Shown here: piece by piece, positions 1-10,762 of the stretch
How the letters are laid out: each line of letters starts with the position of its first letter
Position numbering within the stretch: position 1 is the first letter of the stretch
NCBI GenBank assembly: GCA_040285825.1
Contig: JAUPSS010000004.1
Coordinates: 3,080,550-3,144,549, forward strand
From: Eukaryota sp. TZLM1-RC
Taxonomy: Eukaryota; Metamonada: BaSk clade
DNA length: 64,000 bases
Direction of reading: 5' to 3'
Translations under genes and position numbers: made by a program
The notes under the pieces: model-generated
Told to the model about the DNA's origin: nothing
The model's database searches: none
Seen by the model: only the letters and a program-made list of their open reading frames with translations

Positions 1-846
1 AAGGGTGTTTGTGAAAACAAGTCATCAGATTCTTCACTTTTTGTAACCATTGTACCACGAAGATTTGGATTGTGTGCCACTAATGAAGCTTTTGTAACAA
101 AAATGAGATTGTATTTGAATATCCCCATTAATCAATTATTATCAAAAGAAAAATGTATTTGTTCGAATTCACCTCAACTCACTTTGCGCCATGCTCTGAA
201 TTGCTCTAAATTGAAAACTTATCGTTCTTCATTACATGATCCTGTTAGAGACACTGTTTTCAATATGGCACAAACTGCAAGAATATCGTGTATCAAAGAG
301 CCCCTGCTGAAGGAAACACTTTCTCTAAATATTTTTGGTTCTGATGATAGAGGTGATGTATACTGTGATTGGATTGATAATTCTGAAGCTGTTGTTGACT
401 TTGTCTCATGTAATGTTGCAAATGATACTTTGGTTCACAGAAGGAAACTTAATCATGTGGCTGATCTTGATTTTAAAGCAAAAGAGAAACATAGAAAATA
501 TAATAAAGATATTGAAGAGGCTAATGCCGATAGAAATACACAGCTGGTTTTTATTGCTTTCCCATTTTCGATAAATGGAAGATTATCAGATGAAGCAGAA
601 ACTTTTTTGAATGACTTCCAAAAAATGGTGCAAGAAAAAACAATGAAAAGATTTGATATTTTTTTATGGCGTTCACGGATTCAATTTGCCATTATTAATA
701 GATTACCTCGGTTTTTCAATCGAATAAGAGAAGCTTTAGCTAGACAGCAAGCAGATCAACATTTTGTAGAAGAAATCTTGGCTCAATGATTGTCGTCCCA
801 TTAGTTATGAGTTAATTTAATTAAGTGTGCAAATTCAATAAATACA
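1..846 (+). mobile_element. RLE-type LINE, family B, 3' fragment (cut by window edge)
   Basis: The reading frame is open from base 1 and stops at 789. It encodes the C-terminal endonuclease part of a non-LTR retrotransposon polyprotein. Visible are a CCHC motif (CIC, then H and C in RHALNC), the RLE core RGDV followed 13 residues later by Asp in VVDFVS, and the family C-terminal block (FPFSINGRL, then a long helix with RSRIQFAI). The reverse transcriptase lies outside the window or was lost by 5' truncation. A short 3' UTR ends in an AATAAA-like tail near 846. The copy at 59.9-60.7 kb differs at 21 of 239 residues by my count, so the family is moderately young. Confidence 0.8.
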
Positions 847-1800
847 TTCTATTTAAAGGTCTTTCTCGTTGTATTAACTCATTTTTAATGTTACTGATTA
901 TATTAACAAGCGATTTGTGAGTGGAATTGATAACGCAGGGGTCCAGTGGTCGTAGTGGTCGTAGTGGTCCATACGGTATCGAGAGTTCACCTAAAATTCA
1001 GAAAATTGAGGAAGAAAGAGTATATTTTACATAGTCACTGGTTGATCGATGATGATGGAAAACCTGTTTATCTTCTAGTTTTGTTTTAATTATATTCTAC
1101 TAACATATAATCATAGCTCGCACACACCACTGGGGTAACAACTGACTCAGAAAACTGTTTCTTCAAGATATACACGTCTCTGATTTCCATTTAAATTGGT
1201 TTCAAAATCTCTGATCAGGTAATAATTCTTATATTAAATAAAATAGGTACAACGACATTCCAAAATTGTCCCAAACCTGGAGAGGTGTTTGTAGAGTGTA
1301 CGAACATCAAAATGAAAATGTGATCACCATGTTTTATGATAGAAAGTCGATATGTGAGTTGAGCTCCCAAAAAGAAGGCATCTTGAGAACCATAACAAAT
1401 GTCAATAATTCAAATCGGCGTAGGGAGAAGATTTGTCATAACCATTCTCATGCCTGGTGATATTAAAGATTTTACAGATGAAGAAACAGTCCATAACAAT
1501 TTCTTAATCCACAATCTGCCGTGAATCAATTGGGAGTGAATGAAGCACATGGCTGTAAATAGTCAGTATGATTCAGATGAGATCCAATATGTAGGTATCA
1601 TCAAAAAAAATCGTGAACCACTGATACACTACCAGCAGCAGTTACAAGACTTTCAGGAATTGGAGACGTATGGTGATGTAATTTGGCGCTATTTTTCAGA
1701 AGTTTACACAAGTGAATAAGAAGAGTGGGAGACTTTGGTAACAGTAACAGTTGAAAGGTAAATCGAGCTGATGCTGCTGAACACTAATAGAGATACATCG
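847..1800. other. AT-rich stretch with a short Fanzor-like remnant
   Basis: No credible gene is seen. Bases about 980-1035 closely resemble 18308-18360 in Fanzor copy 2 (both contain gagagttcacc and tatattttaca), so a short, badly decayed piece of that family lies here. Just upstream, near 941-968, the short unit gtagtggtc is repeated. The remainder has only short ORFs with no recognisable motif. Confidence 0.4.
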
Positions 1801-2176
1801 GATAGTCATTTGATATCTTTGTGAAAATTTGCAACCATTTTGAAATTACAATTTGCAATCAGCATGTCAGACATTTCTCAGCGAGATTCTCCCGACACTT
1901 CACATTCTTTTAACATCACGCAGCAAAAGGAGAAAAAGGATAACGATGTAACGGACTCAATTGTGACCTCCTCTTTCAACTTCTTCTTCACAGAACTGCA
2001 GAGTACTTCCTCCCGATCTCCTCAGTCCGGAACAGTAATCCTGCTTTACAAGAATAAACGGAAAGTCAGAGTCTCGATTTTCTATCGGAATCGTCGTTCT
2101 GTTTTTTCTGTGGGTGTAGAGTATTACACTTTTTTCAGTCATCTTGTGAGTCATGATATGTGTGCTATTGAATTAG
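1801..2176 (+). other. Unassigned short ORF region, possible element leader
   Basis: An ORF starting at 1840 runs to 2214. From an internal ATG at 1864 it reads MSDISQRDSPDT, which resembles the start of the gypsy ORF1 at 25797 on the minus strand (MSDISQPDISDS). The rest shows no gag-like feature. The likeness is short and may be chance. No function is assigned. Confidence 0.2.
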
Positions 2177-2570
2177 CCGTGCTGATATTCACCTTGGATA
2201 TGGGATGTTCTTGATTGTGTTTTGTTTTGAATTGTTATTTTGATGTTTTTGATTTTGTTGATTTCTTTGTTTTAGGTACTTGCACTTTGAATATGAGATG
2301 TTTTTCTTGTTTATGTATTTTTTTTTGAATTTTTATCTTGCTGTAATTGAGTTTGTTGTTTTTTGTGATTTAGCTACTTGTACTGTAGATATGGAATGTT
2401 GTTTTTGTTTGTGTTTTGTTTTATATTGTTGTTATTTTGATGTTTTTGATTTTGTGGATTTTTTTGGTTTAGATACTTGTACTTTAGATAAAGGATGTTG
2501 TGTCTTAAATTGTTATTTTGATAATATTGAGTTTGATGATTATGTTAATAATTTATGTTTTGAATCCTGT
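2177..2570 (+). repeat. Diverged tandem repeat, about 98-99 bp period, about 4 units
   Basis: Units begin near 2177, 2276, 2374 and 2473. Each has a (T)CTLD-like start, a GC-containing Cys-rich stretch and a YFDVFDFVDFF-like end. The period equals 33 codons. Units 3 and 4 are open in one frame with the same peptide pattern (TCTVDMECC, TCTLDKGCC), which suggests a decayed Cys-rich coding repeat. It ends about 200 bp before the exonuclease-Fanzor locus, but whether it belonged to it is unknown. Confidence 0.6.
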
Positions 2571-2767
2571 AGCTGTCAACATTTTCTATCAACAAACCCA
2601 TTTACTGTTGATTAACAACGAGATTTTGAAACAAATCCTGGTCCCAGAAAAAGAAGATCCATTTGTAAATCAACTATTTCATCAAAAATTATTACCAACA
2701 AACATCAAAGTGTAAGCGGAAAGAACAACAAAATGTACTAAAGAAACAAATTTGTGTTGAAAATACA

Positions 2768-3751
2768 ATGTTGAAAATCGAGAACAGAAAAATTTTGACA
2801 AAAGAACCATTGAAATTGAGTATGGTCAAAAAAATTAAGCCAAGTCTCAGTGGCTTCAAGCCTGATCCTTTGATTCAATTCAAATCAACGACAACAAATC
2901 AAAATCTTCTTGTGGTTATGTGCATTGATCTTGAAACATATCAGGATGGTTATCTTAACCAAAATCATGATGACCATTTTCTCCCTCCTGGTGAAGTTGT
3001 CAACAAAAAGAGAAAAGAGGGTGCAAAACTTTCGAAAAAGAAAACTGATGAGCAAATGGATGAGTGGATTTCCAATCAAAAAGTGTTTTTAATTTCGATT
3101 GTTATTGGCAGATTTGACCAACACAATTTCTTTTTAAAAAGCAAATATTCGTTATTATTGAAGATGAGTTCCCAAATTAGATCTTTACCTGAAATTAATA
3201 TGAATGTTCATGCAGAATTATTCTTCAACGAGGAAACTTTGCTTCGTAGATTTTCAAACCTTATTGACAATTGTCAACCACATTGTTTATTGAATCACAA
3301 TTTAATCAAATTTGATTTACAAGTATTGAAAAATCGAGTCAATGAATTTAATTTATCATTTCACACTGTTGCAAATGATCCAATGCACTCAATCAACTTT
3401 CACCAAAATGGAGAAAAATTGTCATCAGGGAAAATGGCTTTAATCTTTTAGATACTCCGGTTTTTGCCAAGAAATTTTATAAAAATCCTCTACGGACATG
3501 GATTAGGTAATCTGGCATATAAAAAGGTTAAGAAAAGAAAACCAAAATTCATCAGGAATTTTCCCATATTTTGCCAATTGATTTCTTTAGCTAATCCTCC
3601 TTTGATACAAAATTCTATTCAATATGGACTTCATGATTGTGTCCTCTGCCTGAAACTTTCCTGCTGTTTTAGGAAGACAAATTCATTTTATCATCTTATA
3701 AAACCATTCATGCAACCGTCAACTCAATGGTTAAACATTCAAATGTGATAC
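2768..3751 (+). pseudogene. DEDDy 3'-5' exonuclease-like domain (B-family polymerase type), decayed; N-terminal part of Fanzor locus copy 1
   Basis: The ORF 2768-3451 carries a hydrophobic strand ending in the Exo I motif IDLET (Asp-54, codon at 2927), then a VFLISIVIG strand, a LLRRF helix and an Exo II motif NHNLIKFDL near 3291-3320. After a frameshift near 3440, the frame 3464-3748 carries YGLHD (3623-3637), matching Exo III (YxxxD). Order and spacing match the proofreading domain of B-family DNA polymerases. No polymerase palm motif follows; the next ORFs are Fanzor-like. A second diverged copy at 16.2-17.0 kb has the same order, which argues against chance. It is a pseudogene here because of frameshifts and stops. 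Confidence 0.6.
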
Positions 3752-3888
3752 TCAAATTGAGAAAAACTGCTGTAAAATTTCAACAGTTGCGAATTCATAC
3801 TAAATGTTGCCTGAAGGTGTATTGACAGTCCACATTTGAAGGTAATTTACTATTACCTCAAACATTTGCCAAATTATACGAATCATTA

Positions 3889-5946
3889 ATGGCCAGAATT
3901 CGTTATATTTCAGCTGAGTATTATGGGCAAGAAATGGTGAAACCAAAAAGTGCATTTCCACAGGACTTTGAAGACTTTGTTTATGGTGAAGGAGTTTATA
4001 CTTTAAGAACTACCTTTGAGCAACATAAGTTAAACAAAACATTGAGTTATCTTGATCATTTGAGACAGAAGCCTGAACAGTTTCCACGATTTCCAACTGA
4101 TGGTTTCAGTATACCACCTGAGTAAATGGCCCCAGTATTGTTTGAAAATAATTTGAAATTAAATTATGAAAAACATATTAATCGATTTATCAATGTTTAT
4201 TTTGACAAAACAGATGTGGAAAATATGTTAGCAGAAATGCACAAACCGGGTAAATACTCAACGCCATTATCTACAATTATTTCACTATATAGATTCAGGC
4301 TTCGTCAGTACAAAAACTTGTGTTTAGTTGAAGATAGAAATTGTTCTTTGTTTCATCATCCAGAAAATATTTCAGACCTTCTTAATGATGAATTTTTCTA
4401 TTTATGTGAACAACATGATATAAGAAATAATGAACTTATAGACATCTTTGAGGGTCTTATTGAGCCATTCACTTGTCAAATTGAGAATTTGGTCACTGAC
4501 GAGAATTTAGTTGATAACATATTTCCAGTGGATATACATTTTCTTGCAGACGCTGTTGAAAAAGATCATCAAGTATTCCTAAAACCAGCAATTACAATTG
4601 CCCAATATATTTCCAGTAGGGAGAAAACCTTATCAAATTTCTCCTGTTTCAACCACGGTAGGTCCTGGATATTTTCCTATTGATACAAGAACAATATGGA
4701 CAATTGTTAAACAAACAATAATTGATGATTTATCATCAACACAGATGCTGAAAATGTACAATACACAGGCCCAAATTACGAAATTCAAACCACCTGAGCA
4801 ATTTGACTTTTGGTCTAATATTCTAGATTTAAACCAACCAATGTTCAAACAGAAGAGCTATAAATTCAACAACATTATCCACACAAATGGATTTAATATT
4901 GCAGTAGAATTTGTTCGTCAGGATTTATGAGGTCAGAAATGTAAGCCAAACAACAAGGCCAGTGTTTCTGATTTATATATTAATGACGTTGATTTTGATG
5001 CTTTTCAAGACAAACGAATTGTTGTTTGTGATCCTGGAAAACGTGATTTATTGTATTTTGGGAGTAAAAAAACGGATCAAGAATTAGCATGGTTCCTGAA
5101 CATTAAACTGAACAGCAAAGTAATAGTTGGGTGATGAATCAAGACAAGAAATTCAAATGGTTGAGAATGACTCAGATGTCTTGGTCTTTGAAAAGTAGGA
5201 TGAATGAAAAACAAAAACGATGGGTGATAAAGTATACTGAGGTAGATTACGACAGGAACCAAATGATAAAATGTAACGAAATGACAATTGAAGATGCAAA
5301 CACCGAATTGTCCGTTTTTGCTGCCAATTCAGCAACTTTTATAGATTTTTCCAACTTTGTCGTTGTCAAACTTCAGCAAGCTTATTTGAAAATTGACTTT
5401 TACAGTCTTGACTTGTGGAGCATTCATAAGATGCAAGCTTTTATTCACAAGCAAAAGACTGAAAGTTGGTTGTTAAAAAAACTTGTTCAGCAGTTTGGCA
5501 ATCCAAAAGACACTTTAATACTAATGGGTCATTATGGTAAAAAAAGTTCCAAGAATTTGAAACAACAGAGACCTACTCCAGGCAGTGGATGGACTCAATT
5601 TCTGAAAATGAATGGATTTGAAGTATTGATGATTAATGAAGCTTTCAATTCGGCAAAATGTCCTGTTTGCTTTGAAAAGGTTGCTACGTCTTTTGAGATT
5701 AACAGATCCCAGATTCTATAGAAGAGAAAAGACTCCTGTTACTACATGTCATGGTTGATTAGCTTGTAACAGTGACAGATGCAAACTCAGTAAGAAAGGC
5801 TCAACAAAGCTTTTCAATAGAAATAAGCTGGCTTGTCTGAATATGTTTGCAATTGCTGAAACCAGAATGAGTGGCAACGAAAGGCCTCAGTACCTGTGTA
5901 GTAGATTGTTTTGGTAATTGTTCTACCCATGTGTGTGGGGAATTCC
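3889..5946 (+). pseudogene. Fanzor-like RNA-guided nuclease remnant, copy 1
   Basis: Fanzors are eukaryotic relatives of transposon TnpB. Pieces in order: 3889-4125 and 4126-4683 (N-terminal helical region, YEKHINRFINVYF), 4598-4930, RuvC-I with VVCDPGKRDLLYF (DPG at 5030-5038), 5131-5721 with LILMGHYG, the PTPGSGW signature and a first zinc-ribbon half AKCPVC, then after a further frameshift CHG, an ACNSDRC second half and the terminal FNRNKLACLNM helix, ending near 5916. At least four frameshifts or stops break it. The equivalent part of copy 3 shares sequence to about 5946. The position expected to hold the third RuvC Asp is Asn (NRNK). It lies 75 bp upstream of the TAP42-like gene. Confidence 0.75.
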
Positions 5947-5990
5947 ATTTTCAAACTCTCAACTCCCCCAATCTATATTGTCTTCATTAA

Positions 5991-7022
5991 ATGTTGACCA
6001 TAACTCAACTGGATGCGCTCTATGACTGGCAGCATCAGTCTTTTTCTTCCTCCGAAAGCTCTCTCCTCGAGTCGTTACATCATTTACATTCTTTTATAAC
6101 TCATGAGTCTTTGTTTTCAAGCAATGAGGAGCTAGACGACGTCAGTACCTCCTCTCTCCCTTATTTGCTTGTTCCTTTCTTCCTTGGTATAGCTACCTCC
6201 AACTCATCATCCTTATCCCGCCTACAAGCCATTTCACACGGCAAGTCTTACCTCAACACCTTCACTACTCTTGCCTATAACTACAATATCCTCTCTGAAT
6301 CTCTCATCTCATCATTTTCTTTGCTCTCCGATGACCTGAAACCAAAAGAGGTAGACGCTTATGAGAAGAGGAAGTTTCTGGTGCTGAGGCAGAAGAGAAT
6401 TAAGGAACTGCTTTCCCTTATTGAGCCAATTAATGTAAATACATCTGATGAAGAAAACATTCGCCAGCATTACATCATTAAAATAGAATTAGCAGTTGTA
6501 GTTACGTTCAAAACCTTGGAATTTTTGGTTCAGGAAGAAAATATGCTAAAAGAAGTCGAAAAAATGAAAAGTGAAGGTCGAGATGTGGTTTCGGAATATC
6601 AATCAGAAAAGGCCAAAATGTTTAGAAAACCTTTGACCAAATTGACAAGAGAAGACTTGCAAAAGAAATCTTTAGATTTAGGTCAAAATAGTAGGTCAAA
6701 TCTCCCTCTTAGTCACGTCATGGGTCAAGGCAGGTCAAGGCAGGAGGTCAATAATCAAGTTTTTGATGTCAGTCACCGGTTATTTACTATTAGTTCAGAA
6801 GAAGCAGATCAAATGGAAGCTGAAAGAATATTTAATAGAATGGAAAAAGAAGAAAAAGAGAAAATTCAACAAGAAATTCATCAGCGGCAACTACAGAATC
6901 AATCATTTTACATCGATTCGACTATTGATTCGACTGATTTTCAAACTTACAAAGATCGTTATTGGGATGATTGGAAGGATGCAAATCCCAAAGGGACCGG
7001 TAACAGTTTGAGGGGGAAATAA
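5991..7022 (+). CDS. TAP42/IGBP1 (alpha4)-like PP2A-family phosphatase regulator
   Basis: This single-exon gene encodes 343 residues, close to the usual length of the family. TAP42/alpha4 proteins bind catalytic subunits of PP2A-type phosphatases and connect them to TOR signalling in the cytosol. The N-terminal two-thirds is helical, with the conserved pattern AYEKRKFLVLRQKRIKELL around residues 122-140. The most diagnostic part is the C-terminal tail, where the YWDDWKDANPKGTGN block matches the family signature. The middle is charged (EEADQMEAERIFNRMEKEEKEK). The start at 5991 is the first ATG after an AT-rich leader. It is intact, with no introns seen. Confidence 0.88.
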   Translation: MLTITQLDALYDWQHQSFSSSESSLLESLHHLHSFITHESLFSSNEELDDVSTSSLPYLLVPFFLGIATSNSSSLSRLQAISHGKSYLNTFTTLAYNYNILSESLISSFSLLSDDLKPKEVDAYEKRKFLVLRQKRIKELLSLIEPINVNTSDEENIRQHYIIKIELAVVVTFKTLEFLVQEENMLKEVEKMKSEGRDVVSEYQSEKAKMFRKPLTKLTREDLQKKSLDLGQNSRSNLPLSHVMGQGRSRQEVNNQVFDVSHRLFTISSEEADQMEAERIFNRMEKEEKEKIQQEIHQRQLQNQSFYIDSTIDSTDFQTYKDRYWDDWKDANPKGTGNSLRGK

Positions 7023-7976
7023 ATGTTATAATAATATTTAATTAAAATTTTAAGATATTGGAAAAATTAAAAAACTTTATTAGAATGCTAAGAAATGTTA
7101 TAAATGATAATTTAATTGTTTTAATAAATTCTGGGTTGTTGTTAGTTTTTTTCACATTATGAAATCCAATCTTTTCAAAAAAAATTTGCCAATCAGACAT
7201 TTTTTTATTTCTTGACTTTTTCAAACAAATCAACTATAGAAAAATTATTTTGGAAATGAGGAAACGAGAATTATCAATTACTCAACTAGTAGACAATTCG
7301 TTCAAGCCTTCCTACTGTGGGATAAAGATCAACTTACTTGATGAAGTTATTACTTGTGTAAATCATGATTGAGAGGTTGGTTTATTTGAAGAGGTTATCA
7401 TTATATAGTTTTTGAGAAAGAATTAGCAGTGTGGATCTTCAATTGTCATAGTTTGTCTGGACCATATTTGCCTTTCTTGTGAAGAGTTTTCCCGGAAAAA
7501 TAACCGATTAATGGTTAATGGTATCCGGAAAATGGAAAATTTTCCATAATTTGGTTACTTTCAATAGTTGCACTGAGTCCTCATATTGTACTAATGAAAA
7601 GGGTATCAATCGTAATACCAAATAAAACTCGAATTAATTACGTTTAAAATGATATAGTTTACATATATAGTTTGAATGAAATATTGAATTAATTGTTTTA
7701 TTTTTGAACTTTTATAATATCCCTATTTCCAGAATACAACGTATTGGGTCTCATAAAGAAGTAAATGACAAAAATAGTGTGGAAAATATCCAAAAAAATT
7801 CAAGAAATTCAAGTAAGGAATTCCCAAGTTTAGCAAAGAAAGTACAAATTGATTCAAAAAATTAACTAAATCAATTTAAAATTAACCTTAATCTTTGGTT
7901 AAAAAATTTCAACCAAATAACAACAATGATTTAACTTTAAAGGATCAAAAATCAAAAAGACGTCACAGGACTTCCT
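7023..7976. other. AT-rich intergenic region between convergent genes
   Basis: About 950 bp separate the 3' ends of two convergent genes. I see no supported gene or RNA. There is a short palindrome (ggaaaattttcc near 7535) and long A/T runs. Short ORFs here look random. Confidence 0.5.
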
Positions 7977-10709
7977 TCATGTTTTGAACTTATTTTGAAG
8001 CCAAATTGGTTCACTTTGATTTATTTCTTCTTCAATTGAGTTGATGAAATTTTGACGAATTTGAGCCATTTTAAACAAAGTAGTCACTTCATTGAGAACA
8101 ATATCATGAAAAACTATTCTATTTAAATCCATATACTTTGCTGAACTTTCCCTATGTTTAACCAATGATTCGTGATATGAAAGTTGTAAGGAACGTACAC
8201 TACCTAAGATTCCTCGAAGACAACTAACATTTTGGTGGGTGTCAAAAAAGGTCAAATTATCAACATGATTAATAGACTGGCAAAGACTTTTTAAATGATT
8301 TCGTTCACTACTATTGCCGTACTCAGTATTATCCAAAATTTGCTTCACCATTGGTTTTGTTAGTAAAATTATTTTGTAAAGAGGGAAAGTTAATCGATCT
8401 GATTGCGACAAGCTGTCAATTTTCGAAAAGAGATCAATAGAGATCAATCCAGAATTGACAACAGCTGCTGCGAATGGTGAAAATTTCAATTCATTTTCTT
8501 GGGAAATATCATTTGGAGTTGGACTAAACAAGATTGACTTCCTGAACAAGGACAGCACATCAGAAATGGTCAAAAATTTGAATTGAGTAGTGATAAACTT
8601 CATAAAATTTATTAAAGGTACCTTTTTGCTTTTTTGTTCCAAAAAGAGCTCGAATAAAGATTTTCTCAAGTTTTTAATGAATTTTCTTTGATATGAATTA
8701 ATATAAAAATTCAGCAATGATTCTATAAGAACAAAAAATGGATAGTTGTTGTTGGAAATCAACCTTGAATCAAATAAGTCATCTGTATGTAACCCAAAAT
8801 CTGACAAACAATGAATGATATTGGAATTTAATACGAAATTAATGTCTACTATTGGAGGTAAGGAGTCATTTGATAGAGAATCAATGGAAAAAGATTGTAA
8901 ACATTTGAAAAAGAATAGTAAGACATCTGGGGAAAATTCTTCTGTCAAAAATTTCAGCAAAGTCGATAGTTCTGATCTTGTCGACTGTTGTTGGATTGAG
9001 TTGGAATCGAAATTTTTAAAATTTAAGGCTGTAACAATAGCTCGCTGACAGTCAAAGGAGTCAAAATGTAGGGCAAAAAGTTCAGAAATGCGAGGAAAAT
9101 TAAAGAAAGTTGAAGAATTTAAATCATTTTCAGTTAAATAGAAATCACTTCTTCCAACACCACTACCATAGGCTAAAGGTGAAAAATTCAAACAATAAAT
9201 ATTTTGCAAATTATTTAAAACTTTTCTGAAAGAAAGCTGAATATCAGACAATTTCCAATCACTTATTTGATTACTTCCCGAGCAAAGACAGCCAAAAGGT
9301 AAAAATAAGAAAAATCTAGAAAATTCAGTTAAAGAATTACCTTGGCCTAAATGATCTTTTACCTCAGGATCAATGGTGACAAGATCAAAATTTGATTTGT
9401 TTTGAGCTCTTTTCTCTTCTTGCTCTCTTATATATGCTTCAAGCTCATCAACTTTGTATGACAAATTTTTAGTTTTTGACTGTAACATGTCAATCATCCG
9501 ACTGTCAGCAAGACTTTGCTTGACTAGTTTCCGATTTTCTTCAAAAACATCATTGATATTCTTGACCTTATTGGACCCTTCGGACGACATACTCTTTTTT
9601 ACCATATCTTCAAGCCTTCTCATTCGTCCTACTAATTCTCCCAAGTCTTTCCAATTCCAACTGACTTCCTTTGACCCAACCCCCACATCAAATCCAAGAA
9701 GTTTCAAGGAAGTTTCTAATTCTAGAGACTTGGTTGCCAAATCATTGATACCAGGATTTAGTTTATGATTATACTCAGCACATTCAGGGCAAATTTTGGT
9801 CAATTCAATCAAATTTTGGTCGTTTTCATTTTCAGAAGGTATTTCGTTGCTTGAAATGGATGGAGTTAAAGTTTTAACTGAATAGCTGTTTCTTAATCTT
9901 TTAGGTTCATTTGAACTTTTTTTAAATTTGGAAATCTCTTCTGAAAGCTCAACTATTTTGTTTTTATACAAATCTAACTGAATTAATTCACCAGAAACAG
10001 AATTCTTATAATTTAAATGTTCTGATTTCAGAGACTTAAATAATTGATGCAACGATAAAATAGTGGCATGTAATTCATTTCTTTTGGCTTTTTCAGAACT
10101 TAATTGTTTTTTTAATTCAGATTCTCTATTGCTAAAATCTTTAATTATTGAATTTTGAGAATTTTTATTTCTCGTCGATAGAGTTGCAATTTCTTGTTTT
10201 AAAACATGAATTTCCTTCTTATATTCCCCCTCCATATTAGAATAAGCCTCCTTAAATTGAATTCTCTCTTGTTTTCGCAGACCCTTCTCCTTCTCCAATG
10301 ACTGATGGATCTTATTCAGCACAGTGACTGAAAGTTTCCCCACAGCGCTAGCCTCGGAGCACCAAGATGTGAGAATGGACGAGAAGGAAGAAAAAACAGA
10401 CGATAGGCGAGAGATCCAACGCATAGAAGAGTCAAGATTGACAAAAGAGATTGAGGTTTGTGAACGATTGTGGTGGGAGGAAGAGGGCCTGGCATCAATT
10501 TCTAAAAGAATTTCCTTGATTTGGGAGGTTAGCAAGTGGATGTCCCCACGATGAAGAGACATTGAGGTATTTCTTGCATTAGGAGTGTCAGTGGGAATTC
10601 CTAACGAAGAATGAGATCTTTTGGGAGTAGTACGGAAAGAATTAGATAACGAAGATGCATTAGATGTGCTTACTGGCATATTATAAGAAGAAGATCCATA
10701 GCATTGCAT
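7977..10709 (-). CDS. Large coiled-coil protein of unknown function (910 aa)
   Basis: This is an intact 910-residue ORF. Residues 1-60 are Ser/Thr-rich and low complexity. Residues about 130-270 form a heptad-rich coiled coil (KEIHVLKQEIATLSTRNKN, SELKKQLSSEKAKRNELHA). A second coiled coil spans about 365-450 and a hydrophobic segment lies near 456-480. The C-terminal half (about 490-910) is helical and globular, with no motif I recognise, and ends in another amphipathic helix region. The hydrophobic segment begins with GT in the DNA, but no GT-AG excision there keeps the frame, so I leave it coding. It is divergent from ALG1 with only 53 bp between the start codons. A cytoskeletal or membrane-tether scaffold is possible, but I assign no function. 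Confidence 0.75.
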   Translation of the reverse strand: MQCYGSSSYNMPVSTSNASSLSNSFRTTPKRSHSSLGIPTDTPNARNTSMSLHRGDIHLLTSQIKEILLEIDARPSSSHHNRSQTSISFVNLDSSMRWISRLSSVFSSFSSILTSWCSEASAVGKLSVTVLNKIHQSLEKEKGLRKQERIQFKEAYSNMEGEYKKEIHVLKQEIATLSTRNKNSQNSIIKDFSNRESELKKQLSSEKAKRNELHATILSLHQLFKSLKSEHLNYKNSVSGELIQLDLYKNKIVELSEEISKFKKSSNEPKRLRNSYSVKTLTPSISSNEIPSENENDQNLIELTKICPECAEYNHKLNPGINDLATKSLELETSLKLLGFDVGVGSKEVSWNWKDLGELVGRMRRLEDMVKKSMSSEGSNKVKNINDVFEENRKLVKQSLADSRMIDMLQSKTKNLSYKVDELEAYIREQEEKRAQNKSNFDLVTIDPEVKDHLGQGNSLTEFSRFFLFLPFGCLCSGSNQISDWKLSDIQLSFRKVLNNLQNIYCLNFSPLAYGSGVGRSDFYLTENDLNSSTFFNFPRISELFALHFDSFDCQRAIVTALNFKNFDSNSIQQQSTRSELSTLLKFLTEEFSPDVLLFFFKCLQSFSIDSLSNDSLPPIVDINFVLNSNIIHCLSDFGLHTDDLFDSRLISNNNYPFFVLIESLLNFYINSYQRKFIKNLRKSLFELFLEQKSKKVPLINFMKFITTQFKFLTISDVLSLFRKSILFSPTPNDISQENELKFSPFAAAVVNSGLISIDLFSKIDSLSQSDRLTFPLYKIILLTKPMVKQILDNTEYGNSSERNHLKSLCQSINHVDNLTFFDTHQNVSCLRGILGSVRSLQLSYHESLVKHRESSAKYMDLNRIVFHDIVLNEVTTLFKMAQIRQNFINSIEEEINQSEPIWLQNKFKT

Positions 10710-10762
10710 CTTTTGGAGGGGAATTTATTTAAAGTTACAAATCCCCAACCTAATCAGTAGCA
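10710..10762. promoter_or_regulatory. Short bidirectional promoter region
   Basis: Only 53 bp lie between the start codons of the divergent coiled-coil gene (minus) and ALG1 (plus), so both promoters and leaders must share this interval or reach into the neighbouring coding sequence. No clear TATA box or initiator motif is evident. Confidence 0.5.

Noticed and set aside
2768-3451. Reading this as part of a complete B-family DNA polymerase or a Maverick/Polinton element
   Set aside because: No palm motif such as DTD or SLYP, and no protease, integrase or capsid gene, is seen nearby. Only exonuclease motifs followed by Fanzor are present.
9274-9340. Possible intron in the 910-residue gene, starting gtaattc on the minus strand and coding for a hydrophobic segment
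   Set aside because: Every GT-AG excision tried breaks the long downstream frame (lengths 25, 67 and 79 nt are not multiples of three).
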